A stretch of DNA of 64,000 bases from Fervidicola ferrireducens (GTDB lineage Bacteria > Bacillota > Thermosediminibacteria > Thermosediminibacterales > Thermosediminibacteraceae). The stretch spans positions 1-64,000 of the forward strand of contig NZ_LOED01000007.1 in NCBI RefSeq assembly GCF_001562425.1, in the 5' to 3' direction. The position numbers were made by a program, and so were the translations under genes. Numbering within the stretch: the stretch's first letter is position 1; every line of letters starts with the position of its first letter. The notes under the pieces were generated by a model. That model did no database searches, was not told where the DNA came from, and saw only the letters and a program-made list of their open reading frames with translations. This document shows positions 52,491 through 64,000 of the stretch, piece after piece.

Positions 52491-53495
52491 TTAAAAGGTA
52501 ACCCTCAAGAGTTTCAGCACCAGCGATATGGGATTGATCAAGGTCGCCACTTCGGACCCGGCAAATAGCAGGCCCACCGCTTCCATCCTCTCATTTACCA
52601 CGAGAGAACCGCTGTCTCCCGGTTGCGCCATCGGACCCGCAAGCAGCTGGTCGTGGAAGGTGGCTTCTTCTCCAGGGCTCATTATCACCCTTATCCTTAC
52701 GCTCAGAGCTTTTATCTCGCTTTTGGATACACCGCTGGTGCGGCCGCTTTTTATTAAAGTCATCCCTATGCTGGGCTCTGCTATGCCCTTGATCTCGCCC
52801 AGCTCCATAATCTCGGCTTTGATGTAATCGGGATTTATCGGCTTTGCTACCGCCGCATCCACCAGATTATAGGCGGGATTTTGTTTCAGGAGCGCAACCC
52901 GGTAGTCCGGTTTCAGGAACTTTAGAAAAAAATTTATAAAATTCTCACCCCTCCTTGCTACGGAGCACCTGCTGGGAGCTAAATCCTTTTCAACGGGAAC
53001 AAACCTGTAAAGGCGGGCTATGACGTCCTCCGGCCCCCCTCCGTCATAAGGGCCGGGCTGCAGTATGGGGTCTCCTATGGAGGCTCTGCCGTCCTTGCCG
53101 TTGCTGGCATTGGCAAGCACGTGGTTGTTGGACAAAATTAACGGTTCCCCCGTGATCTCGTCTTTCACCACCGCACCGAAAGTGCCTGCCGTGACCTTAT
53201 AATGCCCTATGCTCACACCCGGCATCGCCGGCCTTGATTTTTGCGTCCTGACATCGAGGAATCTCACCTCGCCGACTTCTATCACGTCGGTCATCACATT
53301 TTCCAGCTTTTTGGGCAGAATTTGACTTCTCGGCAGCTCTCTTTCGGGTTTTTTCTTCTTCACGAGGATAATTACGGCAGGCTCGTTAGTGGTCCTGCCC
53401 TCGATTATCTTGTAGCCAAGGCCGGTCCCCACCACATTTTCTACCGAAAAAAGCTTTTTTTCGTAGCGCCTGAGTATTCTTTCAGCCCGTAACAC
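52491..53495 (-). CDS. Trypsin-like serine peptidase (chymotrypsin fold)
   Basis: 334 residues, no signal peptide. Catalytic triad candidates: His in LILSNNHVLAN, Asp in NLVDAAVAKP and Ser in QPGDSGSLVV. The N-terminal 90 residues (VENVVGTGLGYKI) are typical of the nuclease/protease-like family of Clostridia annotated as S1-type peptidases. Export would need another route; a sporulation role is possible since the neighbours are veg, yabG and the SpoIID-type gene, but this is inferred. Confidence 0.8.
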   Translation of the reverse strand: MLRAERILRRYEKKLFSVENVVGTGLGYKIIEGRTTNEPAVIILVKKKKPERELPRSQILPKKLENVMTDVIEVGEVRFLDVRTQKSRPAMPGVSIGHYKVTAGTFGAVVKDEITGEPLILSNNHVLANASNGKDGRASIGDPILQPGPYDGGGPEDVIARLYRFVPVEKDLAPSRCSVARRGENFINFFLKFLKPDYRVALLKQNPAYNLVDAAVAKPINPDYIKAEIMELGEIKGIAEPSIGMTLIKSGRTSGVSKSEIKALSVRIRVIMSPGEEATFHDQLLAGPMAQPGDSGSLVVNERMEAVGLLFAGSEVATLINPISLVLKLLRVTF

Positions 53496-53576
53496 AAAGA
53501 CCCCCCTTTGCCTGATGAAGGCAACTTTAGTATATAATTATTCAGCAAAGGGAGGTTTTGTTTTAAACAAAAAAAA

Positions 53577-53592
53577 AGTCCTTTGAAGGACT
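53577..53592 (-). terminator. Terminator overlapping the veg stop codon
   Basis: AGTCCTTTGAAGGACT palindromic hairpin that includes the first base of the stop region, followed by a run of nine T on the minus strand. Confidence 0.8.
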
Positions 53593-53851
53593 AATTGGCA
53601 CTTTTTTCTTTTGGACAGGGCATAAGCTGGACGGTTTCGGTAAGTATATCCGAATAGCTGTACGATATGCGCCTTATTGAGTCGGGCGCCTCCTCCACTC
53701 TGACCACGAAGATGCTGGGATATACCTTTTCCAATATGCCCTCCTGTTCGAAAATTTTCTTTCGCCCCCGATTGGCTTTGATCTTTACCCTCTTCCCAAC
53801 ATAGGGTTCAATGCTTTTTTTTATTTTGAGGAGAGTGTTCTCGGTGGCCAT
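53591..53851 (-). CDS. veg: Veg protein (biofilm/sporulation-associated, DUF1021)
   Basis: 86 residues from ATG at 53851 (GAGGTGAGG upstream); KIKKSIEPYVGKRVKIKANRG and the YSYSDILTETVQL end are the family hallmarks. In Bacillus Veg is a highly expressed small protein near the origin affecting biofilm genes. Conserved neighbours yabG and ksgA are here too. An in-frame GTG at 53860 is less likely. Confidence 0.93.
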   Translation of the reverse strand: MATENTLLKIKKSIEPYVGKRVKIKANRGRKKIFEQEGILEKVYPSIFVVRVEEAPDSIRRISYSYSDILTETVQLMPCPKEKSAN

Positions 53852-53985
53852 AAACCTCACCTCACAGAAAATACAAAATACGTATTAAAATTATATCATT
53901 TATTTCCCCCGATGTCAAATGTTATACTATTTTAGCAGCCATTATATCTTTTGTCAACTGCTACATTCCAAAAAAATAAGACCTT

Positions 53986-55422
53986 TTAACCAAAATGGCC
54001 CTGATAATAAGCCTTTATCCCGGCTAATATAGCGTTAGCCGCCCTTTCTCTAAATTCTCTTTCGGAAAGCAATCTCTCTTCTTCCGGATTGCTCAAACAG
54101 GCTACGTTAATCAAGGTCGAAGGGATTCGGGTCTCCCTCAAGAGATAAAGGTCCGCTTCTTTCACCCCTAAATCCGCCAGCTTCAATTCCGAAATCAGCT
54201 TCTTATGAATGCAAAACGAAAGCCTCCTGCCCTTTTCGTCTCCCGGTAAATAGAATAGTTCCGTTCCGCCGCTTTTTTCGTCGTCCCAAAAATTTTGATG
54301 GATGATTACGGCGATATCCGCATTGCTTTCGTTTATCACCTGGGCCCTCTCCGGAAGACTTTTGTATTCATTTTTATCCCTGGTCATTACCACCCGGGCT
54401 CCTTCTTTTTTCAGCAAGGATTCAAGGCTTCTTGCTATCTCAAGGTTTACGTATCCTTCAGACAATCCCATGGGCCCGCAGTGGTTGACTTCTCCGCCCC
54501 TTCCCGGATCAATGGCTATTACTTTGCCGGAAAGCGGTTTTGCCATGGTCGGTTTTTCCAATTCCGACAATTCCACGCCGGTAAAGTAGAATTTCAAAAT
54601 TTCATCCAACGGAAATCCCATAAGCGCCATAGTGCGGGCGCCGTGCTGGCACATCCCCAACCCATGGCCCTTCCCCATAATCTCAAAAGTTATTGCGGAT
54701 ATTTTCCAGCTTATCTTCGTCGAGTTAAATCCCAGCAGTTTCTTGACATCGGCACCGTCGAAAGCCATATCCCCTATTTTTATCTTCTTGATTCTACCGG
54801 ATGGAGTACTTTGAACGTTGTCTATAAGGCCCGGAACACGACTTTTATCAAAGCGGTCTTCATCCAAAGCTATTCCGAGCTTATTTTTTAGCTGCCTTGC
54901 GGAAAAAGTCCTTACCGTCCGCCATGCGGGGGAATTTTTGCAATAATCGCACTCCACCCTTCTCAGATAGCTTACGCTGTTGCCCCAGACGTTTTCCGAA
55001 TCCTCGGTACATCCCCCGCACGCCCGGTGATACACGGCCTCGATGGGCTTGCCGTTATAAGTCAGGATTATACCCGCTGTATCCGTAACCGCCTTTTCGA
55101 CTTTACTGTTATACTCCTCAAACCTCGTGCCCCAGAGCTTTTTTCTTTCTTCTTCATCTAAAAAACCCTGACAATGCTCCGGGTCGGTGCAGACTTCAAA
55201 GCCTGGGTACCTGCGGCATCCGCTGCCGCCGAAAACCGTCATCCTTCTTACCGCTATGGTCCTCGAACATACAGCCTGAGCTTTTAAGGCTTCTAAAGGA
55301 AACTCCGCCGGCATGGCGTAGGCCACGGCACCTTCCACGTACTTTTCCATATCGAGTACAATTTCTTTTTTTGCCCCCACATCGAAAATTTTAATCTTTA
55401 CATTTATTTCTTCTCCCTCCAT
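53986..55422 (-). CDS. SpoIID-type lytic transglycosylase domain fused to amidase_3 domain
   Basis: 478 residues from ATG at 55422 (GAGGTG nine bases upstream; numbers below count from the GTG at 55434). Residues about 15-290 are SpoIID-like: catalytic-type Glu44 (MPAEFPLEALKAQAV), HRACGGCTEDSENVWG, GHGLGMCQHGA. Residues about 303-478 are an N-acetylmuramoyl-L-alanine amidase_3 fold, but the first zinc His of DPGHGG is Arg312 and the catalytic Glu of the late E-x-G-F-x-SN motif is Asn443; Glu326 and His379 remain. So the amidase is probably inactive or altered. No signal peptide seen. Confidence 0.85.
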   Translation of the reverse strand: MEGEEINVKIKIFDVGAKKEIVLDMEKYVEGAVAYAMPAEFPLEALKAQAVCSRTIAVRRMTVFGGSGCRRYPGFEVCTDPEHCQGFLDEEERKKLWGTRFEEYNSKVEKAVTDTAGIILTYNGKPIEAVYHRACGGCTEDSENVWGNSVSYLRRVECDYCKNSPAWRTVRTFSARQLKNKLGIALDEDRFDKSRVPGLIDNVQSTPSGRIKKIKIGDMAFDGADVKKLLGFNSTKISWKISAITFEIMGKGHGLGMCQHGARTMALMGFPLDEILKFYFTGVELSELEKPTMAKPLSGKVIAIDPGRGGEVNHCGPMGLSEGYVNLEIARSLESLLKKEGARVVMTRDKNEYKSLPERAQVINESNADIAVIIHQNFWDDEKSGGTELFYLPGDEKGRRLSFCIHKKLISELKLADLGVKEADLYLLRETRIPSTLINVACLSNPEEERLLSEREFRERAANAILAGIKAYYQGHFG

Positions 55423-55438
55423 TATGCGCACCACCTCG

Positions 55439-56290
55439 TTATTCGTAAGGAGAACGGGGCAATCCCTGCCGCAGTTTACCCCTCGTCTTGACCCCGCCTA
55501 TGCCTTTAATACCTGTTATAGTGGCGTCTATCACATCCTGTACCGAGACGACCTGGTCAAAAGGCGTATACGCTATTTTTTCGATTACAAAAACGGGGTC
55601 AAGGGCGTGAATAAATACCCGGTGAGGGGAACTTGCAAAATTGGCCCCCGCCTTTATGAGCTCTTCGTAGTGGGATTGGCAGGCACCGGCGAATATCACC
55701 AGGTCGTCCAGCGAAGGCTGGTATTTCCTGACCTCCCTGACGGCCTCTATGAAATATTTGGAATTCCTGTAGGCATCCACGTTTTTAAAGTCGCTCCTGT
55801 TTTTCAAAAGGCCGTCGTGACCTGTTATCACCAGAATATCGGGATTGTACTCCATCACCAGCTCTTTTATTTTTTTAGGCTGGTCCTTTTCGGCCAGGTT
55901 CACGCCGTAGGCCTCTATTTCCAGCTGTTTGTAAGTGGAAAGGCAAAATTCCAGATAGTCCTGGTCACCGTCTACATGGAGCACTCTCCCAGGTATATAA
56001 AAAAAATCGTTTTCTTCAGAATTCCCCCGCTTTAACCTGCTGATCTCCAGTTCCCGGCGGTAAAAAATTCTCTCCATGCATTCATTTGCCTTTTTAATAT
56101 AATCCTTCCTGTACTCACGCACTTCCGCTGGGGAAGGGTGAACGAGGTCATCCAAAGGGGCATCGGCAATTATCCTGACGTTTATGCCTTTCAATACGGC
56201 GATTTTTTTCTCTTCCCTTATTTCGATCACCTTAAAAAACACATCTTTCCCGTAGGAAATCCTAGCCACCACATCCCCAACCCTCACCAT
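55439..56290 (-). CDS. yabG: YabG sporulation-specific peptidase
   Basis: 283 residues from ATG at 56290, following GAGGTGG; a GTG at 56302 is in frame. VRVGDVVARISYGKDVFFKV begins the family, and VITGHDGLL and FAGACQSHYEEL are typical. YabG processes spore coat proteins such as SafA and SpoIVA. Divergent from the glycosyltransferase gene; followed 16 bases later by the SpoIID-amidase gene. Confidence 0.95.
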   Translation of the reverse strand: MVRVGDVVARISYGKDVFFKVIEIREEKKIAVLKGINVRIIADAPLDDLVHPSPAEVREYRKDYIKKANECMERIFYRRELEISRLKRGNSEENDFFYIPGRVLHVDGDQDYLEFCLSTYKQLEIEAYGVNLAEKDQPKKIKELVMEYNPDILVITGHDGLLKNRSDFKNVDAYRNSKYFIEAVREVRKYQPSLDDLVIFAGACQSHYEELIKAGANFASSPHRVFIHALDPVFVIEKIAYTPFDQVVSVQDVIDATITGIKGIGGVKTRGKLRQGLPRSPYE

Positions 56291-56396
56291 CCGGTTTTCC
56301 ACCTCTTTTCGCCTGCCCCTGATGAAATCTTTAAGCTGTTAATACATAATATGTTAGGAGGAACAGCCGTGTTAACGACAAGGGTGGTGAGCTATA

Positions 56397-57188
56397 TTGA
56401 ATATAGCGGTGGTGCCTGCTAAGGATGAAAAGGGAAGAATTTCAAAAGTTTTGGATACCTTGTCAAAGGCGCCGGTGGACCGGATTTTAGTCGTCTTAAA
56501 CGGCAGCAGTGACGGAACACTGCAAGAAATTAAAGAAAAAAACATCCCCACCGTGGATTTATTAATTTTCGAAGAACCTTTAGGATATGACATCCCCAGG
56601 GCAGTCGGTGTCTTCTACGCCCTCAAAAATAACGCCGACTGCGTGATTTTCGTCGACGGCGATATGACAGGCGACCTTGCGCCGGTGATTAATAAACTCG
56701 CGGAATCCATACTTTCAAAGAATGCGGACCTGGCCCTCACGCTCTGCATTCCTGACAAAATCCGGGAAAACAAAATAGCAAAGGAGCTTTACTGTTTCCG
56801 AAAGCTTTTTAATGCGCGCCTCGGGATTTACGAAAAAATCAATGTTGCCATCCCCTCCCATGGACCCTGCGCCGTCTCAAGAAATCTCATGAATCTGGCC
56901 GACATAAGGGATTTCGCAGTCCCCCCTGTGATATCAGCTCTTGCCGTAAAAAACTCACTGGACATAGAAGCCCCCGTAACAATTCAAAGCAGGGCGCTCG
57001 GTTCGAAAGAACGGGGTTTTTTTCACGCAAAAAAAATCGCCGATACGATTATCGGCGATATAATCGAAGCCATGAATTATTTTGAAGGGAAGCCCAGGAC
57101 CCGCACCCTGGGTTCGAAAGAATACCAGGGATTCAACCCCTTACGGCGTTTCGACCTTCTGGAAAACTTCATAAAGACTTTCACTTAG
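56397..57188 (+). CDS. Family 2 glycosyltransferase
   Basis: 263 residues from TTG at 56397 (GGTGGTGAG upstream). GT-A fold: NIAVVPAKDEKGRISKVLDT, VVLNGSSDGT, and the metal motif VIFVDGDMTG (DxD). The acceptor is unknown; no transmembrane segment. One of two intact plus-strand genes; it ends overlapping the convergent YkuK-type gene by 8 bases. It stands opposite yabG, so a spore-surface function is possible but not shown. Confidence 0.82.
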   Translation: MNIAVVPAKDEKGRISKVLDTLSKAPVDRILVVLNGSSDGTLQEIKEKNIPTVDLLIFEEPLGYDIPRAVGVFYALKNNADCVIFVDGDMTGDLAPVINKLAESILSKNADLALTLCIPDKIRENKIAKELYCFRKLFNARLGIYEKINVAIPSHGPCAVSRNLMNLADIRDFAVPPVISALAVKNSLDIEAPVTIQSRALGSKERGFFHAKKIADTIIGDIIEAMNYFEGKPRTRTLGSKEYQGFNPLRRFDLLENFIKTFT

Positions 57189-57651
57189 TATATTTATCCG
57201 CAACCTTCGTGGCCCCGAAGGCCTGGGGCTTTATCTTGACTTTATAACCGCTGCTCATAACCCAGCCCACCACTTCGCGAATAAGCTCCTTGGTGTCGCC
57301 GTTTTGGCCTATATCTACGTGGATTTCCACGTCCATATTCCGGTAGCTGGTCTTTGAAAGCTCTCTTTCCAGCAAATTCACGACTTCCAGGGAAAGCGAA
57401 GTCTCGGTATATACTTTGTGCCGCAGGCTTTTTACCTGCGACATAAATTTCTTCCGGTAATAGTACCTGGCCCCCTTCCCCACACGGTGTATTATTATGG
57501 CCGTTACAAAGCAGACCGTATCCCGGGCCTGGGAGTCGGTGCCGATAATCAATTTGTAAGCGGCGTTGGGCTCCTCTTCCATAAAGGCGATGATATCCTC
57601 TACTACTTCTTTTAATGTGATTTTTCCTTTAGTAGGGCTTATGAAGTACAC
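57181..57651 (-). CDS. YkuK-family (DUF458) RNase H-like protein
   Basis: 156 residues from GTG at 57651 (GAGG upstream); the frame extends to 57702. YKLIIGTDSQAR near the start gives the first acidic residue of an RNase H-like fold, and VDIGQNGDTKELI a later one. Family function is unknown. It lies after ksgA, convergent with the glycosyltransferase. Confidence 0.8.
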   Translation of the reverse strand: MYFISPTKGKITLKEVVEDIIAFMEEEPNAAYKLIIGTDSQARDTVCFVTAIIIHRVGKGARYYYRKKFMSQVKSLRHKVYTETSLSLEVVNLLERELSKTSYRNMDVEIHVDIGQNGDTKELIREVVGWVMSSGYKVKIKPQAFGATKVADKYTK

Positions 57652-57719
57652 GTCGATCACGTCCTCAAAACAGTTTAAGGTTGGATATGTACAAAGCCCC
57701 ACCGTAAAAACATAGCAAG

Positions 57720-58571
57720 CTACTCAATATTTTTTATTATTATTTTTGCAATCTCCCTCGACAATGCCGCAAATTCCTCTATCTTTAACGTTTCGGCCCG
57801 GCGATTTTCGTCTATCCCCGCCTTTTTCAAAGCCTCTCTTATTTCATCGGAAGGAAGGGAAAGCCTGCTCTTTAACGAATTTTTCACCGTCTTTCGCCTT
57901 TCGCCGAATGCGGCCTCCACGACCCTGAAAAACATCTTTTCGTCTTCGATGTTGACGGAGGGGAGTTCCCTCAACTTAAGCCTCACCACGGCCGATTCCA
58001 CTTTCGGAGGAGGAAGGAAGGCCGACCTCCCCACCTGGCAAATCAAATCCACGTCTGCGTAAAGCTGCACCGCAATGGAAAGTATGCCGTAATCTCTTGT
58101 GCCGGGTCTTGCCGATAGGCGCTCGGCCACTTCTTTTTGTACCATAATAACCGCCATTTCTATTAAATGGCGGTTCTCCACTATTTTCATGAGAATGGGA
58201 CTGGTTATATAGTAAGGGAGGTTTGCCACCACTTTGAACTTGCCATCGAAATGTTCCTTTGCAACTTTCTCTAAATCCAATTTTAGCACATCTTCGTTTA
58301 ATAAACAAATATTTTTATACTTTCCCGTCAATTTCTCTAGGACGGGAAAGAGAGCCGGGTCTTTTTCTACAGCCACCACTTTTCTAACAAGGCGACCGAG
58401 TTTTAGGGTTAAAACACCGAGGCCCGGCCCTATTTCGAGAACCCCGTCGTCATCCTTCAATTCCGCAGCCTCTATCATGGCCGCAAGCGGACTTTCGTCT
58501 ATAAGAAAATGCTGTCCCAGGCGCTTGCTCGGCCGAATTCCAAACTCCCTCATCATTGCTTTCACGTTCAA
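57720..58571 (-). CDS. rsmA: 16S rRNA (A1518/A1519) dimethyltransferase
   Basis: 283 residues. SAM loop VLEIGPGLGVLTLKLG, catalytic NLPYYITSP. Starts with TTG at 58571, 3 bases after the radical SAM gene stop. KsgA modifies the 3' end of 16S rRNA during ribosome maturation. In Bacillus it sits between tatD/rnmV and yabG, the same here without rnmV. Confidence 0.96.
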   Translation of the reverse strand: MNVKAMMREFGIRPSKRLGQHFLIDESPLAAMIEAAELKDDDGVLEIGPGLGVLTLKLGRLVRKVVAVEKDPALFPVLEKLTGKYKNICLLNEDVLKLDLEKVAKEHFDGKFKVVANLPYYITSPILMKIVENRHLIEMAVIMVQKEVAERLSARPGTRDYGILSIAVQLYADVDLICQVGRSAFLPPPKVESAVVRLKLRELPSVNIEDEKMFFRVVEAAFGERRKTVKNSLKSRLSLPSDEIREALKKAGIDENRRAETLKIEEFAALSREIAKIIIKNIE

Positions 58572-58573
58572 GC

Positions 58574-59173
58574 TTATTCCCCATCCCCACCTTCAAAGTG
58601 CCTTACCCTGAATTCCACTCCGAGTTCCTCTGCTATTTTGCGGCACTTTTCCACGTCGACTCCCGGCACGTCCACCACCGTGAGGACCACCCTCGGCACG
58701 TGGTTTTTGCATTTCCTCGCGAATTCCAGCATGGAATAAAAGGCGTCTTCCCCGTAATCGGAATTGCAAATCTCCTGATATTTTTTGGCGTTTTCCGCAT
58801 TCAGGCTTATGGATACTGTATCTATAAGTCCCCTGAAATAAGGCGTTATGTCCTCCCCGTTTATTAAGTTCCCCAATCCGTTGGTATTTATCCTGATAGG
58901 CACGCCCGGGTAGTTTTTCTTTATGTGGCGGGCCACATCCAGCACCACCTGAAGGCGCATCAGCGGCTCTCCGAACCCGCAAAATACCACTTCTTTGTAC
59001 TTTGTAGGGTCCCCTATGGCTTCGATAATCTCTTTCGTGGTGGGCTCCTTTTCCAGCCAGAGGTTATATCCGTCTATGCCGTCGCTGAATTGTCTTATGC
59101 AAAAAGAGCAATGGTTGGGACAGCGGTTTGTTATGTTGAGGTATAGGGAATCCCCCAAAGGATATGCTATCAT
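58574..59173 (-). CDS. TatD-associated radical SAM protein
   Basis: 199 residues. C-PNHC-SFC is the CxxxCxxC cluster motif (residues 18-25), with GEPLMR for SAM binding and INTNGLGNLI next. Compact radical SAM core without extra cluster domain. The family is known for standing next to tatD, as here (84 bases). Its reaction is unknown to me. The rnmV gene usually present in this place is absent. Confidence 0.85.
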   Translation of the reverse strand: MIAYPLGDSLYLNITNRCPNHCSFCIRQFSDGIDGYNLWLEKEPTTKEIIEAIGDPTKYKEVVFCGFGEPLMRLQVVLDVARHIKKNYPGVPIRINTNGLGNLINGEDITPYFRGLIDTVSISLNAENAKKYQEICNSDYGEDAFYSMLEFARKCKNHVPRVVLTVVDVPGVDVEKCRKIAEELGVEFRVRHFEGGDGE

Positions 59174-59257
59174 TTCGTTACACCGTCCATTTTCCTAAAT
59201 TTTATGCGAACGCTGTTATTTTAACACAAAAGCTAAAAATTGAAAATACACCTTCTC

Positions 59258-62185
<2,928 letters not shown>

Positions 62186-62232
62186 TTTTTGTTTGCATTA
62201 TATGATACCACGGCCGGAATTTATTGTCAAGT

Positions 62233-64000
62233 TTACTGGTGGTGGTACATGGCTCCGAAAGGCGTATCCGTCTTTTGGAGCTTTCCGCTTTTGACCAGGG
62301 TTTCCAGGCTTTCCTTCAAGGTCCTTACTTCCAGTTTCAAATCCGGCGCCTCTGCATTCAAGGCCTGAATCACTTTCAGGAGATTCGTCTCGTATATCGG
62401 TAGGTGAGTTTCTAATAGGTCAAGCAGCCTCTCTTCCGCCTTTTGCCTGTAATTTTTTATCTCATCGAAGGGGTTTAAAGTGTGCGGGCTTTTCGTATAG
62501 GGAAGCCTAACCCTTATTGCCACGGTCCTGCCGAAAAGCGGCGACGATACAAAGGCATCGCCGGAAGGAAGGTATGGGAGCCTTTTTGCCTCTTCCGCCC
62601 CTATGTCGGTCTCTTCCGTAATGGTGGCTATATCGTGCCCCCTGACGGTCCTGAAGATTATCTTGGTGTTGAGCTGGGCGGTCACCGTTTCATCGAGCAG
62701 CGTGGGCCTCTGGGTTGCCAACACCAGAAATACGCCGTATTTTCTGCCTTCCTGGGCAATTTCGGTGATAATTCCCTTGCTAGGAGCGTCATACCCTTTG
62801 GGAGCGAAATTGTGGGCTTCATCGGTGGCTATCACGAAGGGCGGAAAATACTCGCCTTTGGCGTTTCCCTTGAGCTCCCCATCCTTGTAATCCCTGCGCG
62901 CCCGGTAGAGGTTGGCAAGAAGGTAGGTGGAAAACACCTGCAGTAGCCATATGGGGCCCTGTATCACCGCCAGCTTCCCCTGCAAAAGGGCTTCTTTTAC
63001 CGGTTTTATGTTGTGATTGAAAAGTCCAGAAGCCTGAAGTCTTCTCAGCCTCCAGGCGATGCCCTGCACTGACACCAGCGGTATGTTGGGGTACTCCTCC
63101 AAAAGCTCCTTCATTTTTTTATATTTTTCTCTTTCCTGGGGTTCCATATCCTGCTGCAGTATCTTTTCTATCCGGATTCTGCCCAATTCCAGGGCCTCGG
63201 CCAAAAGTTCCAACCGCGAAGAAAAGCTTAAAAGAGTGTCTCCCCGGCGGTGAAGGATTTCCACGGCGCTGCTCATGGCTTCGGTCAAGGGCTTTACCGC
63301 GGATAGCAGATCCAAAAGGTCCCTTTTCCCGAGGGCAAGGAATTCGACACCTATATCCTCGCCTATCTGAAACTTTTTAAAAGCGCTTTTAAAATCCGGT
63401 GTACCTTCCAAGCCTTCCTCCTTTGTCGAGAAATCCATCTCGTAATGGGGGTCCAGGATAATCGCCGGGATTTCTTTCAGCATCAGTTCCTCCATTATGA
63501 CCCTGAGCCCGTAGGATTTGCCCGAACCCGAACCGCCGAAGATGCCTATGTGGGGGTACTGCTGAAAGGACTTCAAGTCCAGCAAAAACGGCACGTTTTT
63601 AGTCTTTTTCTTTTCCCCCTTGGTGTATACGTAAAAGAGCCCCTTCAAATTTTCGTCCATGGTGTCTGCCGTCTCTTCAGTATTTTTTATCTCCCCTAAT
63701 GCAAGCCCCTCCTGCGGGGTTGACCTTACAAGAAGGTCTTTAACTTCCGAAAACTCCGGAAGGTGCGCTTTTGCGCCCGTGGTTACCGGGAAGCTCGCTT
63801 CGTTTCTGAGTTTTACCCTGGCTATATTAATTTCGTCTTCGCTAATAGAATACCCCAGACGCTCTAGGGACTCAATCACCCGGGCGTCCACAAAGTCGTG
63901 GTTTATCGAAAGCGGAATGAAGCGGTTGTAAGAATTGGCTTCCACCACTTCGCCTATGAGCGAGCCCTGGTGCGGATCTTCTATCACCAGAATCTCGTTT
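62233..64000 (-). CDS. HerA-like (DUF87) ATPase, N-terminus beyond window
   Basis: Open frame from the window edge to 62233. An in-frame GTG at 63987 gives 584 residues, but reading continues to the edge as NEILV, so the true start is likely outside. Walker A GGSGSGKS (about 155), Walker B FVIATDEAHNF, and ATQRP place it in the HerA/FtsK-like hexameric ATPase group; HAS-barrel-like strands (LIGEVVEANSYNR) precede. Bacterial HerA proteins can partner nuclease NurA in DNA processing or defence; the partner would lie upstream, outside the window. Confidence 0.85.
   Translation of the reverse strand, partial: NEILVIEDPHQGSLIGEVVEANSYNRFIPLSINHDFVDARVIESLERLGYSISEDEINIARVKLRNEASFPVTTGAKAHLPEFSEVKDLLVRSTPQEGLALGEIKNTEETADTMDENLKGLFYVYTKGEKKKTKNVPFLLDLKSFQQYPHIGIFGGSGSGKSYGLRVIMEELMLKEIPAIILDPHYEMDFSTKEEGLEGTPDFKSAFKKFQIGEDIGVEFLALGKRDLLDLLSAVKPLTEAMSSAVEILHRRGDTLLSFSSRLELLAEALELGRIRIEKILQQDMEPQEREKYKKMKELLEEYPNIPLVSVQGIAWRLRRLQASGLFNHNIKPVKEALLQGKLAVIQGPIWLLQVFSTYLLANLYRARRDYKDGELKGNAKGEYFPPFVIATDEAHNFAPKGYDAPSKGIITEIAQEGRKYGVFLVLATQRPTLLDETVTAQLNTKIIFRTVRGHDIATITEETDIGAEEAKRLPYLPSGDAFVSSPLFGRTVAIRVRLPYTKSPHTLNPFDEIKNYRQKAEERLLDLLETHLPIYETNLLKVIQALNAEAPDLKLEVRTLKESLETLVKSGKLQKTDTPFGAMYHHQ

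Overview
This window looks like the chromosome of a spore-forming, anaerobic, probably thermophilic member of the Clostridia (Thermosediminibacterales / Thermoanaerobacterales type). The reasons are the sporulation and spore-coat genes (spoVG, yabG, a SipL-like SPOCS-LysM protein, a SpoIID-domain protein, veg), a corrinoid methyltransferase cluster, tryptophan and methionine T-box leaders, an I-B/Tneap CRISPR system, and frequent GTG/TTG starts. Nearly every gene is on the minus strand. The species assignment is an inference; no rRNA is present.

Layout. 1-0.93 kb: edge-truncated TnpB-like transposon protein with a tiny HTH-like ORF upstream. 1-12.5 kb: C1/corrinoid island with a ferredoxin-ASKHA reductive activator, a GPH-type symporter, three UroD-type methyltransferases, two DxHxxG corrinoid proteins that share a 161-bp perfectly identical tract, an MFS transporter, methenyl-THF cyclohydrolase (FchA type) and a FocA-type formate channel. 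Together they suggest demethylation of an unidentified imported methyl compound, with the C1 unit leaving as formate or entering the folate pool. 12.6-14.2 kb: gene debris (chemotaxis-receptor fragment, HAD protein, transposase orfA, unknown remnant). 14.2-22.6 kb: a 16-repeat CRISPR array and cas3-cas5-cas7-cas8(Cst1)-cas6-cas2-cas1. Cas1 lacks its N-terminal strands and there is no cas4, so adaptation is doubtful.

22.7-32.3 kb: plsC, ylmH, trpP and trpB2 behind a tryptophan T-box with two terminators, a GerMN lipoprotein, zur-znuBCA with a perfect Zur-like palindrome, trxA, a triple-HTH regulator, and an unlisted 94-residue gene with an in-frame TGA that looks like a HesB-like / CC-Se motif selenoprotein. 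trpB2 (TAA) and the lipoprotein (TGA) each carry one in-frame stop. 32.3-38.5 kb: mannitol operon mtlA-mtlR-mtlF-mtlD and a GH130 glycoside phosphorylase.

38.6-64 kb: a block with the gene content and order of the Bacillus origin-proximal region (pth, rplY/ctc, prs, glmU, spoVG, purR, ispE, veg, yabG, ksgA, tatD, metG). Inserted in it are cyanophycin synthetase/cyanophycinase, the SipL-like protein, a CAP protein, a trypsin-like protease and a SpoIID-amidase fusion whose amidase residues are degraded. It ends with a methionine T-box before metG and a HerA-type ATPase cut by the window edge. A short run of three DnaA-box-like 9-mers lies at 51.6 kb.
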